Source of the DNA: JAWLGW01 sp964569055
GTDB taxonomy: Bacteria > Planctomycetota > J058
NCBI GenBank assembly: GCA_964569055.1
Contig: CAZMSZ010000121.1
Span: forward strand, 1 to 18,962
DNA length: 18,962 nucleotides
Direction of reading: 5' to 3'
The notes below the pieces were generated by a model, which had not been told where the DNA came from, ran no database searches, and saw only the letters and a program-made list of their open reading frames with translations. The position numbers were made by a program, and so were the translations under genes. Of this stretch, positions 1 to 7,632 are shown one piece after another (position 1 is the first letter of the stretch; every line of letters begins with the position of its first letter).

Positions 1-84
1 GACTCCGACTCCGACTCCGACTCCGACTCCGACTCCGACTCCGACTCCGACTCCGTCTCCGACTCCGACTCCGACTCCGACGCC
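1..84. repeat. GACTCC hexanucleotide tandem array
   Basis: Fourteen head-to-tail 6-bp units run from the first base of the window, so the array may continue to the left. Twelve units are exactly GACTCC; unit 10 (55-60) is GTCTCC and unit 14 (79-84) is GACGCC. Because the period is a multiple of three it stays open in several frames (a Ser-Asp dipeptide repeat), but no start codon or gene context supports coding. The remaining 66 bases before the symporter gene (85-150) show no strong ribosome-binding site and no clear promoter. Confidence 0.95.
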
Positions 85-150
85 TGCGACCTACGCCGGT
101 GGCCCGCCCGAGCCTCGCGCATTCCGGCATCGCTCGGTACAACCGCAGCC

Positions 151-1797
151 ATGCTGGGCACGGTGCTGGGCGGGATCGGCTTGTTCTTGCTGGGCATGGT
201 CCTGTTGACCGACGGGATCAAGGCCGCGGCGGGCGAGTCGCTGCGCGGATACCTGGCGCGGTTCGCGGGCGGGCGGGTCTCTTCGGCCCTGACGGGGGCG
301 GCGATCACGGCCCTGGTCCAGTCCTCGACGGCGACGACCCTGGCCACGATCGGGTTCGTGAGCGCGGGGCTGATCACCCTCACCCAGGCGATCGGGATCG
401 TGATCGGCGCCAACGTGGGCTCGACCGCCACCGGCTGGCTGGTGGCGCTGCTGGGGCTCAAGCTCAGCGTCGGCAAGTTCGCCCTGCCCCTGGTCGGCGT
501 GGGCGCCCTCCTCAAGCTGCTGACGCGCGACCGCCTGGCTGACGTCGGCCTCGCGCTCTCCGGCTTCGGGTTGATCTTCGTGGGGATCGACGTGCTGCAG
601 GGCGGCATGGAGGCGCTCGCCGCGAGGTTCGACCCCAGCACGTTCCCGCGGCCCACCCTGCTCGGTCGCCTGGCGCTGGTCGGCGTCGGGACGCTCATGA
701 CGATCGTGGTCCAGTCCTCGGGCGTCGCGGTGGCCGCCACCCTGACCGCGCTCCACACCGGGTCGATCGACCTGCTGCAGGCCGCTGCGCTCGTGGTGGG
801 GCAGAACCTCGGCAGCGCGCTCACCACCGCGGCGGGCGCGATCGGCGCCTCGCCCTCCGCCAAGCGGACCGCCGTCGCGCACGTGCTGTTCAACGTGGCC
901 ACGTCGGTCGTGGTGTTCGCCGTGCTCCCGCTCGAGGTCCGCGCGCTCGAGCTCGGCTGCGGCGCGATCGGCGTGACCGAGCCCGCGCTGCTCCTGGCCA
1001 CGTTCCACACCGCGTTCAACCTGATCGGCCTCGCGATCTGCCTCCCGGCGCTCGGCCCGCTGGCCGACGCCGTCACGCGTCTGGTGCCCGAGCGCGGGCC
1101 GCAGCTAACGCGCCGGCTGGATCCGGTCACCGAGCTCGGTCCCCTGGCGCTCGACGCCGCCGGGCTGACGCTGCGCGAGGTGCTCCAGGAGGCGCTCGGC
1201 GCGGCCCAGGAGCGGCTCGGCGCCGGCGGCTCGCGTCGGGCGGTCATGGAGCGGCTCCAGCACGTCGAGGACGCGGTCGTGCACACGCGCGAGTTCCTCG
1301 GCAAGCGACGCGGCCCGACCGGGACGCGCAGCGCCGTGGTGGAGCGCCACGTGGCGCTGCTGCACGTGCTCGATCACCTCGATCGCCTGGTGGAGACCTG
1401 CCGCGAGCGCAGCCCGTTCGTGAAGGTCCGCTCGGAGGCGGCGGTGCTCGAGGTGCAGGACCGCCTGTGGCCGGCCCTGGCGCAGCTGCGCGAGTCCCTC
1501 GAGCAGGGCCAGGCGGTGCCGGTCCCCGAGCTTCAGGCCACCTCGCAGGAGATCGCCGCCTGCCGGCGCGAGGGACGCCCGCGGCTGATCGACGCCACCG
1601 CGCGCGGCGAGCTCGAGCCCGGCCGAAGCGCGCAGGTGCTCGAGGTCGTGCGCTGGCTCGACCGGATCGGCTATCACTCCTGGCGGGCGGCGCACCACCT
1701 CGCCGCCGCCGATCCGACCTCGCTGCCGGGCTCGAAGCTGCACGAGGCGCCCCCGGCTGCGCCGGCGGGCCTCACCCCTGCCCCCGAGCCCTCCTGA
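151..1797 (+). CDS. Na/Pi cotransporter family protein (NptA/PNaS type, PhoU-like C-terminus)
   Basis: A 548-residue inner-membrane protein that should import inorganic phosphate with sodium. It shows the two inverted Na/Pi-cotransporter repeats of the family. The first carries the QSSTATT motif at about residues 57-63 followed by a GANVGST segment; the second carries QSSGVAV from residue 188 followed by GQNLGSA. Hydrophobic segments fill residues 1 to about 310. From about residue 335 to 530 the protein is charged and helical, like the PhoU-type cytoplasmic domain fused to bacterial members. The length is normal for this fused form. The ATG at 151 is chosen because the first helix begins directly after it, although the Shine-Dalgarno sequence is weak. 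It is a single gene; its stop lies 7 bases from the stop of the convergent gene on the other strand. Confidence 0.9.
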   Translation: MLGTVLGGIGLFLLGMVLLTDGIKAAAGESLRGYLARFAGGRVSSALTGAAITALVQSSTATTLATIGFVSAGLITLTQAIGIVIGANVGSTATGWLVALLGLKLSVGKFALPLVGVGALLKLLTRDRLADVGLALSGFGLIFVGIDVLQGGMEALAARFDPSTFPRPTLLGRLALVGVGTLMTIVVQSSGVAVAATLTALHTGSIDLLQAAALVVGQNLGSALTTAAGAIGASPSAKRTAVAHVLFNVATSVVVFAVLPLEVRALELGCGAIGVTEPALLLATFHTAFNLIGLAICLPALGPLADAVTRLVPERGPQLTRRLDPVTELGPLALDAAGLTLREVLQEALGAAQERLGAGGSRRAVMERLQHVEDAVVHTREFLGKRRGPTGTRSAVVERHVALLHVLDHLDRLVETCRERSPFVKVRSEAAVLEVQDRLWPALAQLRESLEQGQAVPVPELQATSQEIAACRREGRPRLIDATARGELEPGRSAQVLEVVRWLDRIGYHSWRAAHHLAAADPTSLPGSKLHEAPPAAPAGLTPAPEPS

Positions 1798-1804
1798 CGG
1801 CGCG

Positions 1805-2455
1805 CTATTCGCGCGGCCCGGGCGCCACCCGCACCGGAATGCTCAGCGTCGGCTCGAAGGTCACCGCCAGGCAGGCCTCGGCGCGCCCCGGCCGCCGCGC
1901 GACCGCGCGCAGCGGGACCACCCGCAGCTCACCCGGCGCGAGGACGCCGAGCGTCCAGCGGGCCGGCTCGGTCTCACCGACTCCCTGCGCGTGCCCCTCG
2001 TCGGCGAGCCCGAGGAACTCGACCTCGTTCTCGGGGGAGGGCGCGAGCGTCACGCCGTGGAGCGGCTCGGAGCCCGCGTTCTGCACGTCGACGAACAGGA
2101 CGAACGGCTCGCCGACGCGGACCATGCCCGGGGCGCGCTGGGTCACGACCACCGCCCCGGGCGGCGCGGGCAGGATCAGTCGGGCGCCGCGCGAGGTCGG
2201 CTCGGCGCGAGGCGCGTCCTGCGCGGGCTCGCTCCGGGGGCGCGCGCCGGACGGCGCGGCGCGCGAGTGGGCGGCTTCGAGCGAGCGCTTGGGTGGACGG
2301 GGGCGCGCTCGCTCGCCTCGCGGGTCGGCGTCGGGCGCGGCGGGGACCTCGCCCGAGCGGGGCTCCTCGCCGCGGCAGCCGACCCCGATCGCGCCCACGA
2401 GCGCCAGCGCCGCCGCGCTCGCGGCGAGCGAGCCGAGCCGCAGCGCGCGGCTCAC
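1805..2455 (-). CDS. Putative lipoprotein with a DUF11/CARDB-like beta domain
   Basis: A 216-residue protein of unknown function. The GTG start at 2455 overlaps the upstream stop as GTGA, which points to translational coupling; a longer in-frame start at 2527 would lie inside the upstream gene. Residues 1-26 are a hydrophobic export signal ending in Gly-Val-Gly before Cys27, a plausible but imperfect lipobox because the -3 residue is Gly instead of Leu. Residues 28-85 are a low-complexity linker rich in Arg, Pro and Glu. The rest is a beta-rich domain with the phrases VRVGEPF, LHGVTL and LAPGELR, resembling extracellular DUF11 or CARDB folds. The same pattern occurs at the C-terminus of the preceding gene, so the two are paralogous in this part. 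It is the last gene of a three-gene operon. Its role is probably structural or binding at the envelope, but this is inference. Confidence 0.75.
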   Translation of the reverse strand: MSRALRLGSLAASAAALALVGAIGVGCRGEEPRSGEVPAAPDADPRGERARPRPPKRSLEAAHSRAAPSGARPRSEPAQDAPRAEPTSRGARLILPAPPGAVVVTQRAPGMVRVGEPFVLFVDVQNAGSEPLHGVTLAPSPENEVEFLGLADEGHAQGVGETEPARWTLGVLAPGELRVVPLRAVARRPGRAEACLAVTFEPTLSIPVRVAPGPRE

Positions 2456-3699
2456 GGCGCGCGCTCCCCGGCCGCCGCGACCTCGATCCGCGCGCACAGG
2501 AGCGGCGCGTACGACACGCCCAGGCACACCTCGCCCATGCCCGGCGCGCTCGCGAGCGCCTGCAGCGAGACCCGCCGCTCCTCGCCCGGGCCGAGCGTGC
2601 CGATCCGCCAGCTCGTCCTGCCCCGCAGGACCACGCCGCGACCGGGGCGCTCGTGCAGCTCGACCCCATGGAGCGCGCGGTCCGAGAGGTTGCGCAGCGC
2701 GACCACCAGCTCGAACGCCTCGCCCGCGCGCACGTCGGGCGGCGCGCGGCCGACGACCTCCAGCACGGGGCTCGTGGCAGGCGCCACCAGCCGCTCGCTC
2801 AGGAGCTCGACCGGCATGCGCGCCAGCCGCTCGTCCGCCTCGGCCTCGACCGGAGCGGGCGCGCGCGTGGTCCCGCGCGTCGCGGCGCGGTCGCGTCGCA
2901 GCAGCCGCTCGAGCTCCTCGGGCGCGGCCGGCGCCGGGGCCTGGGGCGCCTCCTCCTCGTCCTCGAGGCGGACGTCGGGGCCGAGCTCCTCGAGCAGGGC
3001 CGCCGCGTCGGGGGCGAGGCTCGCGATCGTGACCAGGGTCGGACGGAGCGCCTCGCGCTCGCCGTAGGTCAACAGCCGCGCGGGCACGAGCACGCGCGCG
3101 CCGCCGCGGTCGATCAGCCCCAGCACGTCGCGCCAGCCACCGAGGGCCAGCACCGCCTCGACCACCCGCCCCTCGCGCGTGCGGAGGCCCACCAGCTCGC
3201 CCACTCGCGCCCCGCGCGCGGTGATCACCGTCGCGCCCAGGTAGCCCGGGGCCCGCTCGGCGAGCGGCGGCGCGCCGCGGCTCTGGAGCACCTTGAGCCC
3301 CGCCGGCTCGACCTCGAGCAGGGCCCGCTCGAGCTCGCGCTGCGCCTGCTCGGGCGCGCCCAGGGCCAGGGCCGCGCGGGCGTGATCGAGGTGGTCGTGG
3401 ACGGGGCGCACCCCGCCGTCGACGCGGGCCAGGACGCGGCTCGCGCGCAGCGCGGCGTCGAGGGCGTGCGCCGCGCGCGACCGCTCCTCGGCGCGCAGCG
3501 CGCTCAGCGCGGCTCGGGTCGCGTCGCGCAGCCCGGCCACCACCAGATCGTCGGGCGGGAGCTCGCGCTCGCGCGCCGCCGTCCGGCTCGGCGGCACGTC
3601 GACCGGCGCGCGGCGCTCCAGCGCGACCAGGATCGCCACCGCGGCGAGCCCGGCCGCCGTGAGCGCCACGATCCCGACGAGCGCCAGGGCGCGGATCAC
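2452..3699 (-). CDS. Membrane-anchored protein with PRC-barrel-like and DUF11/CARDB-like domains
   Basis: A 415-residue protein whose specific family I do not recognise. The GTG start at 3699 overlaps the upstream stop as GTGA, so the longer open frame above it is discarded. A single transmembrane segment spans about residues 3-27. Residues 48-133 form Ala/Leu/Glu-rich helices, somewhat like the YfdX-type helical repeat. Residues 152-228 look like a PRC-barrel: the strand pattern around LGATVITARGARVGEL is followed by VEAVLALGG and VLVPARLL. A charged acidic and proline-rich linker (about 240-300) leads to a C-terminal beta domain (310-408) with VRAGEAFEL, LHGVEL and LGPGEERRV, which matches the domain of the next gene. 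The topology suggests one N-terminal anchor with the bulk outside the cytoplasm. It may be a scaffold partner of the flanking membrane protein and lipoprotein. Confidence 0.75.
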   Translation of the reverse strand: MIRALALVGIVALTAAGLAAVAILVALERRAPVDVPPSRTAARERELPPDDLVVAGLRDATRAALSALRAEERSRAAHALDAALRASRVLARVDGGVRPVHDHLDHARAALALGAPEQAQRELERALLEVEPAGLKVLQSRGAPPLAERAPGYLGATVITARGARVGELVGLRTREGRVVEAVLALGGWRDVLGLIDRGGARVLVPARLLTYGEREALRPTLVTIASLAPDAAALLEELGPDVRLEDEEEAPQAPAPAAPEELERLLRRDRAATRGTTRAPAPVEAEADERLARMPVELLSERLVAPATSPVLEVVGRAPPDVRAGEAFELVVALRNLSDRALHGVELHERPGRGVVLRGRTSWRIGTLGPGEERRVSLQALASAPGMGEVCLGVSYAPLLCARIEVAAAGERAP

Positions 3700-4322
3700 G
3701 GCCGCACCTCCGCCGCGGTCGGGCCCGGCAGCCAGCCCACCCCCACCAGGGCCCAGCTCATGGGGAGCGCGCACAGGAGCGCCAGCGAGAGGCCGAGCGC
3801 GGTGAGCCCCCAGAACGCGTACGTGGTCGGGGGCGGCTGCGCGCCCACGAGCGCGGGCGCGACCAGCCCGCCGGCCGCGCTGGCCCCGAGCGTGACCGAC
3901 AGCCCGACCAGCGGCGCGGCGAGCGCCGCGCGCGGCGTGACGCGCGCGAGCACGAGCGCGCCGAGCGCGACGCCGGCCAGGTAGCCCAGCGCCAGCTCGG
4001 GCCACAGGTCGAGCCCGAGCAGGCGGGCCGCGAGCGTGGCCGCGACCAGGCCCAGCGTCACCGCGCCCAGCGAGAGCGCCGCGGCGCTGGCGACCGGCGC
4101 CTGGCGGGGCCCCCCGGGGCGCGCCGCGAGGTACAGGGCGAGCCCGAGCGGCGCGAGGAACAGCGCGACGACGCCCCACGCGAGCGCGCGCGGGCCGCTC
4201 GCGCCGCGCCGCGCGGCGTCCCACACCGCCCAGCCCGCGAGGAATAGGCCCAGGCCGTACCAGGGGATCACGAACCAGGGCTCGGTCAGAAACGCGAGGA
4301 AGCCGAGGTCGACGCCGCTCAC
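3696..4322 (-). CDS. Polytopic membrane protein, DUF4396-like
   Basis: A 208-residue protein with about six hydrophobic helices (roughly 16-36, 46-67, 80-102, 107-127, 131-156 and 168-195). The GTG start at 4322 is preceded by a strong GGAGGT Shine-Dalgarno five bases upstream, which fixes the start and discards the much longer open frame running through the neighbouring genes. Helices 1-2 (with APLGLALYL) and the last helix (YAFWGLTALG then LPMSWALVGVGW) recall DUF4396 membrane proteins, whose ends carry a similar Pro-x-x-Trp pattern, but the cysteine-rich motif I associate with that family is absent. Function is unknown. It is the first gene of a three-gene operon in which both following starts overlap the preceding stop by four bases, so the three products are probably made in fixed proportion and work together at the membrane. 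Confidence 0.7.
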   Translation of the reverse strand: MSGVDLGFLAFLTEPWFVIPWYGLGLFLAGWAVWDAARRGASGPRALAWGVVALFLAPLGLALYLAARPGGPRQAPVASAAALSLGAVTLGLVAATLAARLLGLDLWPELALGYLAGVALGALVLARVTPRAALAAPLVGLSVTLGASAAGGLVAPALVGAQPPPTTYAFWGLTALGLSLALLCALPMSWALVGVGWLPGPTAAEVRP

Positions 4323-4372
4323 GAGGCACCTCCGCCGCGCGCCTCGCGGTCGCAAGCGCGGTTCCACCAGCC

Positions 4373-4394
4373 CGCGCGAGGGCGCCCTCGCGCG
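4373..4394. repeat. 22-bp perfect palindrome between two minus-strand operons
   Basis: Bases 4373-4394 are a perfect loopless palindrome centred on GGCGCC, with arms of 11 bases rich in CG. It lies between the end of the flavoprotein gene (4502) and the promoter-proximal start of the next operon (4322). There is no T-tract, so it is not a classical intrinsic terminator; it could be a factor-assisted terminator, a protein-binding site or chance symmetry in very GC-rich DNA. Confidence 0.45.
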
Positions 4395-4457
4395 CGCGGC
4401 GGTTGCGCCGGAGGGCGCGCGGTCCGCGCGGGGTGGTGGGGCGGGCGCGCTCGCCCG

Positions 4458-4476
4458 CTCGCCTCGGCGAGGCGAG
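4458..4476 (-). terminator. Hairpin downstream of the flavoprotein gene
   Basis: The arms CTCGCCTCG and CGAGGCGAG are separated by one base, giving a stable stem 25 bases after the stop codon of the 4502-5938 gene. No run of T follows on the minus strand. Position and stability suggest a terminator-like element, but the missing T-tract keeps this tentative. Confidence 0.35.
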
Positions 4477-4501
4477 GGCGTCCAGCTCGTGCCGCCGCCG
4501 C

Positions 4502-5938
4502 TCAGCCGGCGGCGAGCGAGGCGGCCGCGCCGAGCCCGGCCGCGACGCCGCTCGCCCAGGCCCACTGGAAGTTGAAGCCGCCCAGGCGGCCCGTCACGTC
4601 GACCACCTCGCCGCAGGCGAACAGCCCGGGGAGCCGCTTGCTCTCGAGGGTCGTGCGCGCCAGCTCCGCGAGGTGCACGCCGCCCGTGGTGACCTCCGCC
4701 TTGGCGTAGCCGTCGGTCCCGCTCAGGCGCAGGTCCGCCTGCGTGAGCGCGAGGTGGACCTCGCGCCAGCCGCGCGCGTCGACCTGGCGCACGAGCCGCT
4801 GCGGATCGACGCCGCGCGCGCGCAGCAGCGCCTGCAGCAGCGAGCGCGGCAGGCGCGCGCCGAGCGCCTGGCCGAGCGAGCGCGCGCGCTCGGCCAGGAG
4901 CGGCTTCGCCTGGGCGAGGAAGGCTTCGTGGGTGGGGGGCCGCGGCGCCGCCTCGGGGCGGAGCGAGGCGCCGGGCGGCTTGGGGAGGCCGAGGAACGGG
5001 CTCCACGGGCCGTCGGGCAGGGTCAGCGACCAGAAGTCGCCCGAGAGGACGACGTCCTCGCCGCGCGCGAGCGCCCGCCCGCAGGGGCCGCTCACGTCGA
5101 GCGCCGCCGGCCCCGACGCGCCGTGGTGCGTGACGAGCAGGCTGCCGGCCGCGCGCGCGAGCGGCCGGAGCTTGGCGCCCGCGAGCTGCTCGGGCGTGGC
5201 GCTGCGCGGGGCGAGCGTGAGCACGGACGGGACGGTCAGCCCGGCGAGGCCGCGCAGCGGCCCGTCGGCGCCGAGCAACAGCGGCGTGAGCGCGGGGAGC
5301 GGCGGCTCGACCCCGTGGCCGAGGCGCGCCAGCAGGTCGAGCCCGAACCCGCGCGACCCCGTCTTGGGCAGGCTCTTGCCGCCGGTCGCGATCACCACCC
5401 GCTTCGCCTCGCAGCGCCGCCCGTCGCCGAGCGCGACGCGCCAGGGCGCGCCCGGCGCGACGTCGGTCACCTCGGCCGGAGCCACGAGCGGGATCCCGGC
5501 CCGCGCCACCGCGCGCAGCAGCACGTCGAGCACGTCGCGCGCCCGGTCGCTGCGCGGGAACAGCTTGCCGAGCGGCTCCGCATACAGCGGGCAGCCCTGC
5601 CCCTCGAACAGCGCGCGCGTGCTCGCGCTCGGAAAGGCCCGCAGGACGCCGCGCAGCAGGTGCGGGGCGTCGGTCTGATAGTCGCGCTCGTCGACCTCGG
5701 CGTTGGCGACGTTGCAGCGCCCTCCGCCGGAGACCAGGATCTTGAGCCCCAGCCGCGCCTCGTTGTTGAGCAGCGCGACCGAGGGCGCCGCCGGCGGCAC
5801 GTCCCGCATGGCCCCGCCGGGCAGCACCACCCCGCGCGCCGCCAGCGCCGCCAACAGCCCCGCCGCTCCGGCCCCGACCACGAGCACGTCGACGGGCGAG
5901 TCGGGGAGCTCCCGACCAGGCGCCAGCGGAGCGGCCAT
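4502..5938 (-). CDS. HI0933/YhiN (BaiN-like) family NAD(P)/FAD-dependent oxidoreductase
   Basis: A 478-residue flavoprotein with a complete set of HI0933-family marks. The N-terminal dinucleotide-binding loop GAGAAG is at residues 22-27. The family signature ILVSGGGRCNVAN lies at 67-79, IATGGKSLPKTGSRG at about 183-197, and the C-terminal FAD-binding signature GRLGGFNFQWAWASG at 450-464. Between the first FAD loop and the signature there is an extra Gly/Pro-rich stretch (about 36-55). The substrate is not known for most members; related BaiN proteins act on bile-acid intermediates in gut bacteria, which should not be transferred here. The ATG at 5938 follows a GAGGGG ribosome-binding site that overlaps the stop of the upstream DUF262 gene; the spacing is 15 bases, so the two genes are probably co-transcribed. 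Confidence 0.9.
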   Translation of the reverse strand: MAAPLAPGRELPDSPVDVLVVGAGAAGLLAALAARGVVLPGGAMRDVPPAAPSVALLNNEARLGLKILVSGGGRCNVANAEVDERDYQTDAPHLLRGVLRAFPSASTRALFEGQGCPLYAEPLGKLFPRSDRARDVLDVLLRAVARAGIPLVAPAEVTDVAPGAPWRVALGDGRRCEAKRVVIATGGKSLPKTGSRGFGLDLLARLGHGVEPPLPALTPLLLGADGPLRGLAGLTVPSVLTLAPRSATPEQLAGAKLRPLARAAGSLLVTHHGASGPAALDVSGPCGRALARGEDVVLSGDFWSLTLPDGPWSPFLGLPKPPGASLRPEAAPRPPTHEAFLAQAKPLLAERARSLGQALGARLPRSLLQALLRARGVDPQRLVRQVDARGWREVHLALTQADLRLSGTDGYAKAEVTTGGVHLAELARTTLESKRLPGLFACGEVVDVTGRLGGFNFQWAWASGVAAGLGAAASLAAG

Positions 5939-5953
5939 CGCGCGTTCGCCCCC

Positions 5954-7537
5954 TCAGCGGGGGTCGTCGAGGAGGGCGTTGACCGCGTCGGCCAGCGCCT
6001 CGCGCCGGGCCGCCAGGAAGTCGTCGTAGCGCTCGACCTGCCACAGCGCGCGGTCGAGCGGGACGCCCTGGGACTCGAGCCGCTTGGGGTCGCGCGCGGC
6101 GACCTCGGTCAGGGTCTCGGCGGGCGGCCGCTGCGCCACCTCCCGCGTCGGGGGCGCGGCCAGGAACACCAGGTTCGCGAGCTCGTCGCGCCGCTCGGGC
6201 GCGACGCCCGCCTCGTCGAGGAGCGCGCGCGGGAACACGGGGTGGATCACCACGTCCTGCCCGGGCGGGAGGTCGCCGAGCGCCACGCCGCTGAACCAGT
6301 CGGTCGCGCCGCGCTGGCGCGCCGCCGCGTACAGCAGCGCGAACAGGGGGCTGCGCCGGTCGGCCGCCTCGACCTCCGCCGGGTCGACCTCGAGCCGCTG
6401 CCCCGTGGCGAGGAGCTGCTCGAGGAGCGCCACCACCGGCCGCTCGCCCTGCGCGGCCGCGAGGTCCTGATCGAGGCGGGCCTCCACGCTGGCGCTGTAG
6501 CGGCCGCGCAGCGTCGCCAGGTACAGCCAGCGGGCCAGGCCGACCTCCACGTCGCGCGCCGTCGCGGGCTGGCGGTCGAAGAACGCCACCAGCGGGACCA
6601 GCGCGTTGAGGCTCGGCAGCCAGGCGGAGGACTGGAAGCGCGCGTTGTGGCGCACGAACGTGACCGCCCGCTCGAGCGCGGCGCGGGTCCGCTCCCACAG
6701 CGCGTCGAGCTCGGCGGGGCTGTTGGCCCACAGGGCGTCCAGCCGGTCGAGTCGGCTCTTGCCGGTCCCCACCGCCACCAGCGCGCGCACCAAGAAGCGC
6801 GGGTCGAGCTCGAACCCGCGCGCGCCGAACGCCTCCACCGCCGCGTCGAACCGGTCCACGATCGCGCCCGGCAGGCGGAGCGTGAGCTGCGCCAGCACCA
6901 GCTCGGCGCGGCGGAGGCGGGTGCCGCTCGAGTTGATCCGCACGAACAGCTCGGTCACCTCCTCGAAGTCGTCGCTGCGGAAGATCTCGATCGGGAAGGC
7001 GTAGTCCGCGATCCGGCGCAGGCGGCGCAGCCGGTCGAGGTAGGGCTTGCAGCCCGGATCGCCCAGGCTGGGCCCGCCGTCGGCCGCGATCGCCTGCAGC
7101 ACCTCGAGGTCGTGGCGCGCCTCGCCGAGCACGTCGCGGATCGACACCCAGCGCGGGTCCTTCGCGTAGCGCCGCTTGCGCTCGCTGAACTGCTCGCTGT
7201 CGAGGTGGAAGCACACGTCGACCGGGTCCTCGGCGGCCGGCGCGAGCGCCTTGTAGAGCGAGGTCAGCCGCTGCTGGCCGTCGAGCACCACCTTGGGCCT
7301 GCTCACCGCCCCCAGCCCGCGCGGCGCGCTCACCCCCTCGAGCCCCTTGGTGAGCGGGGCCTTGGTCGTGTCCCACAAGAGGATCTGCCCGGTCGGGTAG
7401 TCGTGGTACAGCGAGTCGATCAGCCGCACGACCTGCTCGGTCTTCCACACGTACGCGCGCTGGAACTCGGGCAGGAGCAGCTCCCCCCGGGAGATCTCCT
7501 CGAGCAGCTCGCGGACCTTGAGCGGGTGTCCGATCAC
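5954..7537 (-). CDS. DUF262 (GmrSD N-terminal type) protein with a degenerate HNH-like C-terminus
   Basis: A 527-residue protein of the DUF262 superfamily, which includes the GmrS half of the type IV restriction enzyme GmrSD and many stand-alone proteins of unknown role. The ParB/sulfiredoxin-like N-terminal signature is clear: LPEFQRAYVW at about 22-31, DGQQRLTSL at 86-94 and RINSSGTRL in the middle. The C-terminus has the layout of a DUF1524/HNH-like module, with IHPVFPRALL from residue 431 and a conserved Asn near 455 in ELANLVFL. However, the expected His-Ile-x-Pro triad reads His-Pro-Val-Phe-Pro, so the usual catalytic His position appears to be Pro. The GTG start at 7537 is preceded by GGGAGG eight bases upstream. 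No methylase, helicase or BREX/DISARM partner is adjacent; the only neighbour in the operon is the flavoprotein. A defence role is possible but unproven. Confidence 0.85.
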   Translation of the reverse strand: MIGHPLKVRELLEEISRGELLLPEFQRAYVWKTEQVVRLIDSLYHDYPTGQILLWDTTKAPLTKGLEGVSAPRGLGAVSRPKVVLDGQQRLTSLYKALAPAAEDPVDVCFHLDSEQFSERKRRYAKDPRWVSIRDVLGEARHDLEVLQAIAADGGPSLGDPGCKPYLDRLRRLRRIADYAFPIEIFRSDDFEEVTELFVRINSSGTRLRRAELVLAQLTLRLPGAIVDRFDAAVEAFGARGFELDPRFLVRALVAVGTGKSRLDRLDALWANSPAELDALWERTRAALERAVTFVRHNARFQSSAWLPSLNALVPLVAFFDRQPATARDVEVGLARWLYLATLRGRYSASVEARLDQDLAAAQGERPVVALLEQLLATGQRLEVDPAEVEAADRRSPLFALLYAAARQRGATDWFSGVALGDLPPGQDVVIHPVFPRALLDEAGVAPERRDELANLVFLAAPPTREVAQRPPAETLTEVAARDPKRLESQGVPLDRALWQVERYDDFLAARREALADAVNALLDDPR

Positions 7538-7567
7538 GGGGCCGTCCTCCCAAGGAGGGGCATCCTA

Positions 7568-7598
7568 CTCGGATTCGGACGCCGGCTCGGATTTGGAG
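7568..7598. repeat. Degenerate CGGATT-type hexamer tract
   Basis: A short imperfect run of six-base units such as CGGATT, CGGACG and CGGCT lies directly upstream of the DUF262 gene. It belongs to the same drifting family of hexamers seen at 1-84, 16075-16114 and 16248-16259. Confidence 0.5.
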
Positions 7599-7608
7599 CA
7601 GCCGTCGA

Positions 7609-7632
7609 GAGGCTGTCGTTCGACGTCAGCCT
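7609..7632. repeat. GCTGTCG hairpin element
   Basis: The arms AGGCTG (7610-7615) and CAGCCT (7627-7632) enclose an 11-base loop starting with TCG. The arrangement matches the core of the 51-bp repeat at 15794-15947, where GAGCTG and CAGCTC enclose a loop that also starts with TCG and ends with GT. It is followed directly by the GTGCCC repeat arm. Confidence 0.45.

Noticed and set aside
5954..7537. A complete GmrSD or BREX-type defence locus
   Set aside because: Only the DUF262 gene is present. There is no methylase, helicase, PglX or BrxC-like gene nearby, and the nuclease-like end is degenerate.
4323..7553. Very long minus-strand open frame running through the flavoprotein and DUF262 genes
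   Set aside because: Its translation is Arg/Ala/Gly-rich and domain-free over most of its length; only the last 208 codons, from the GTG at 4322, encode a plausible protein. It is an effect of the high GC content.
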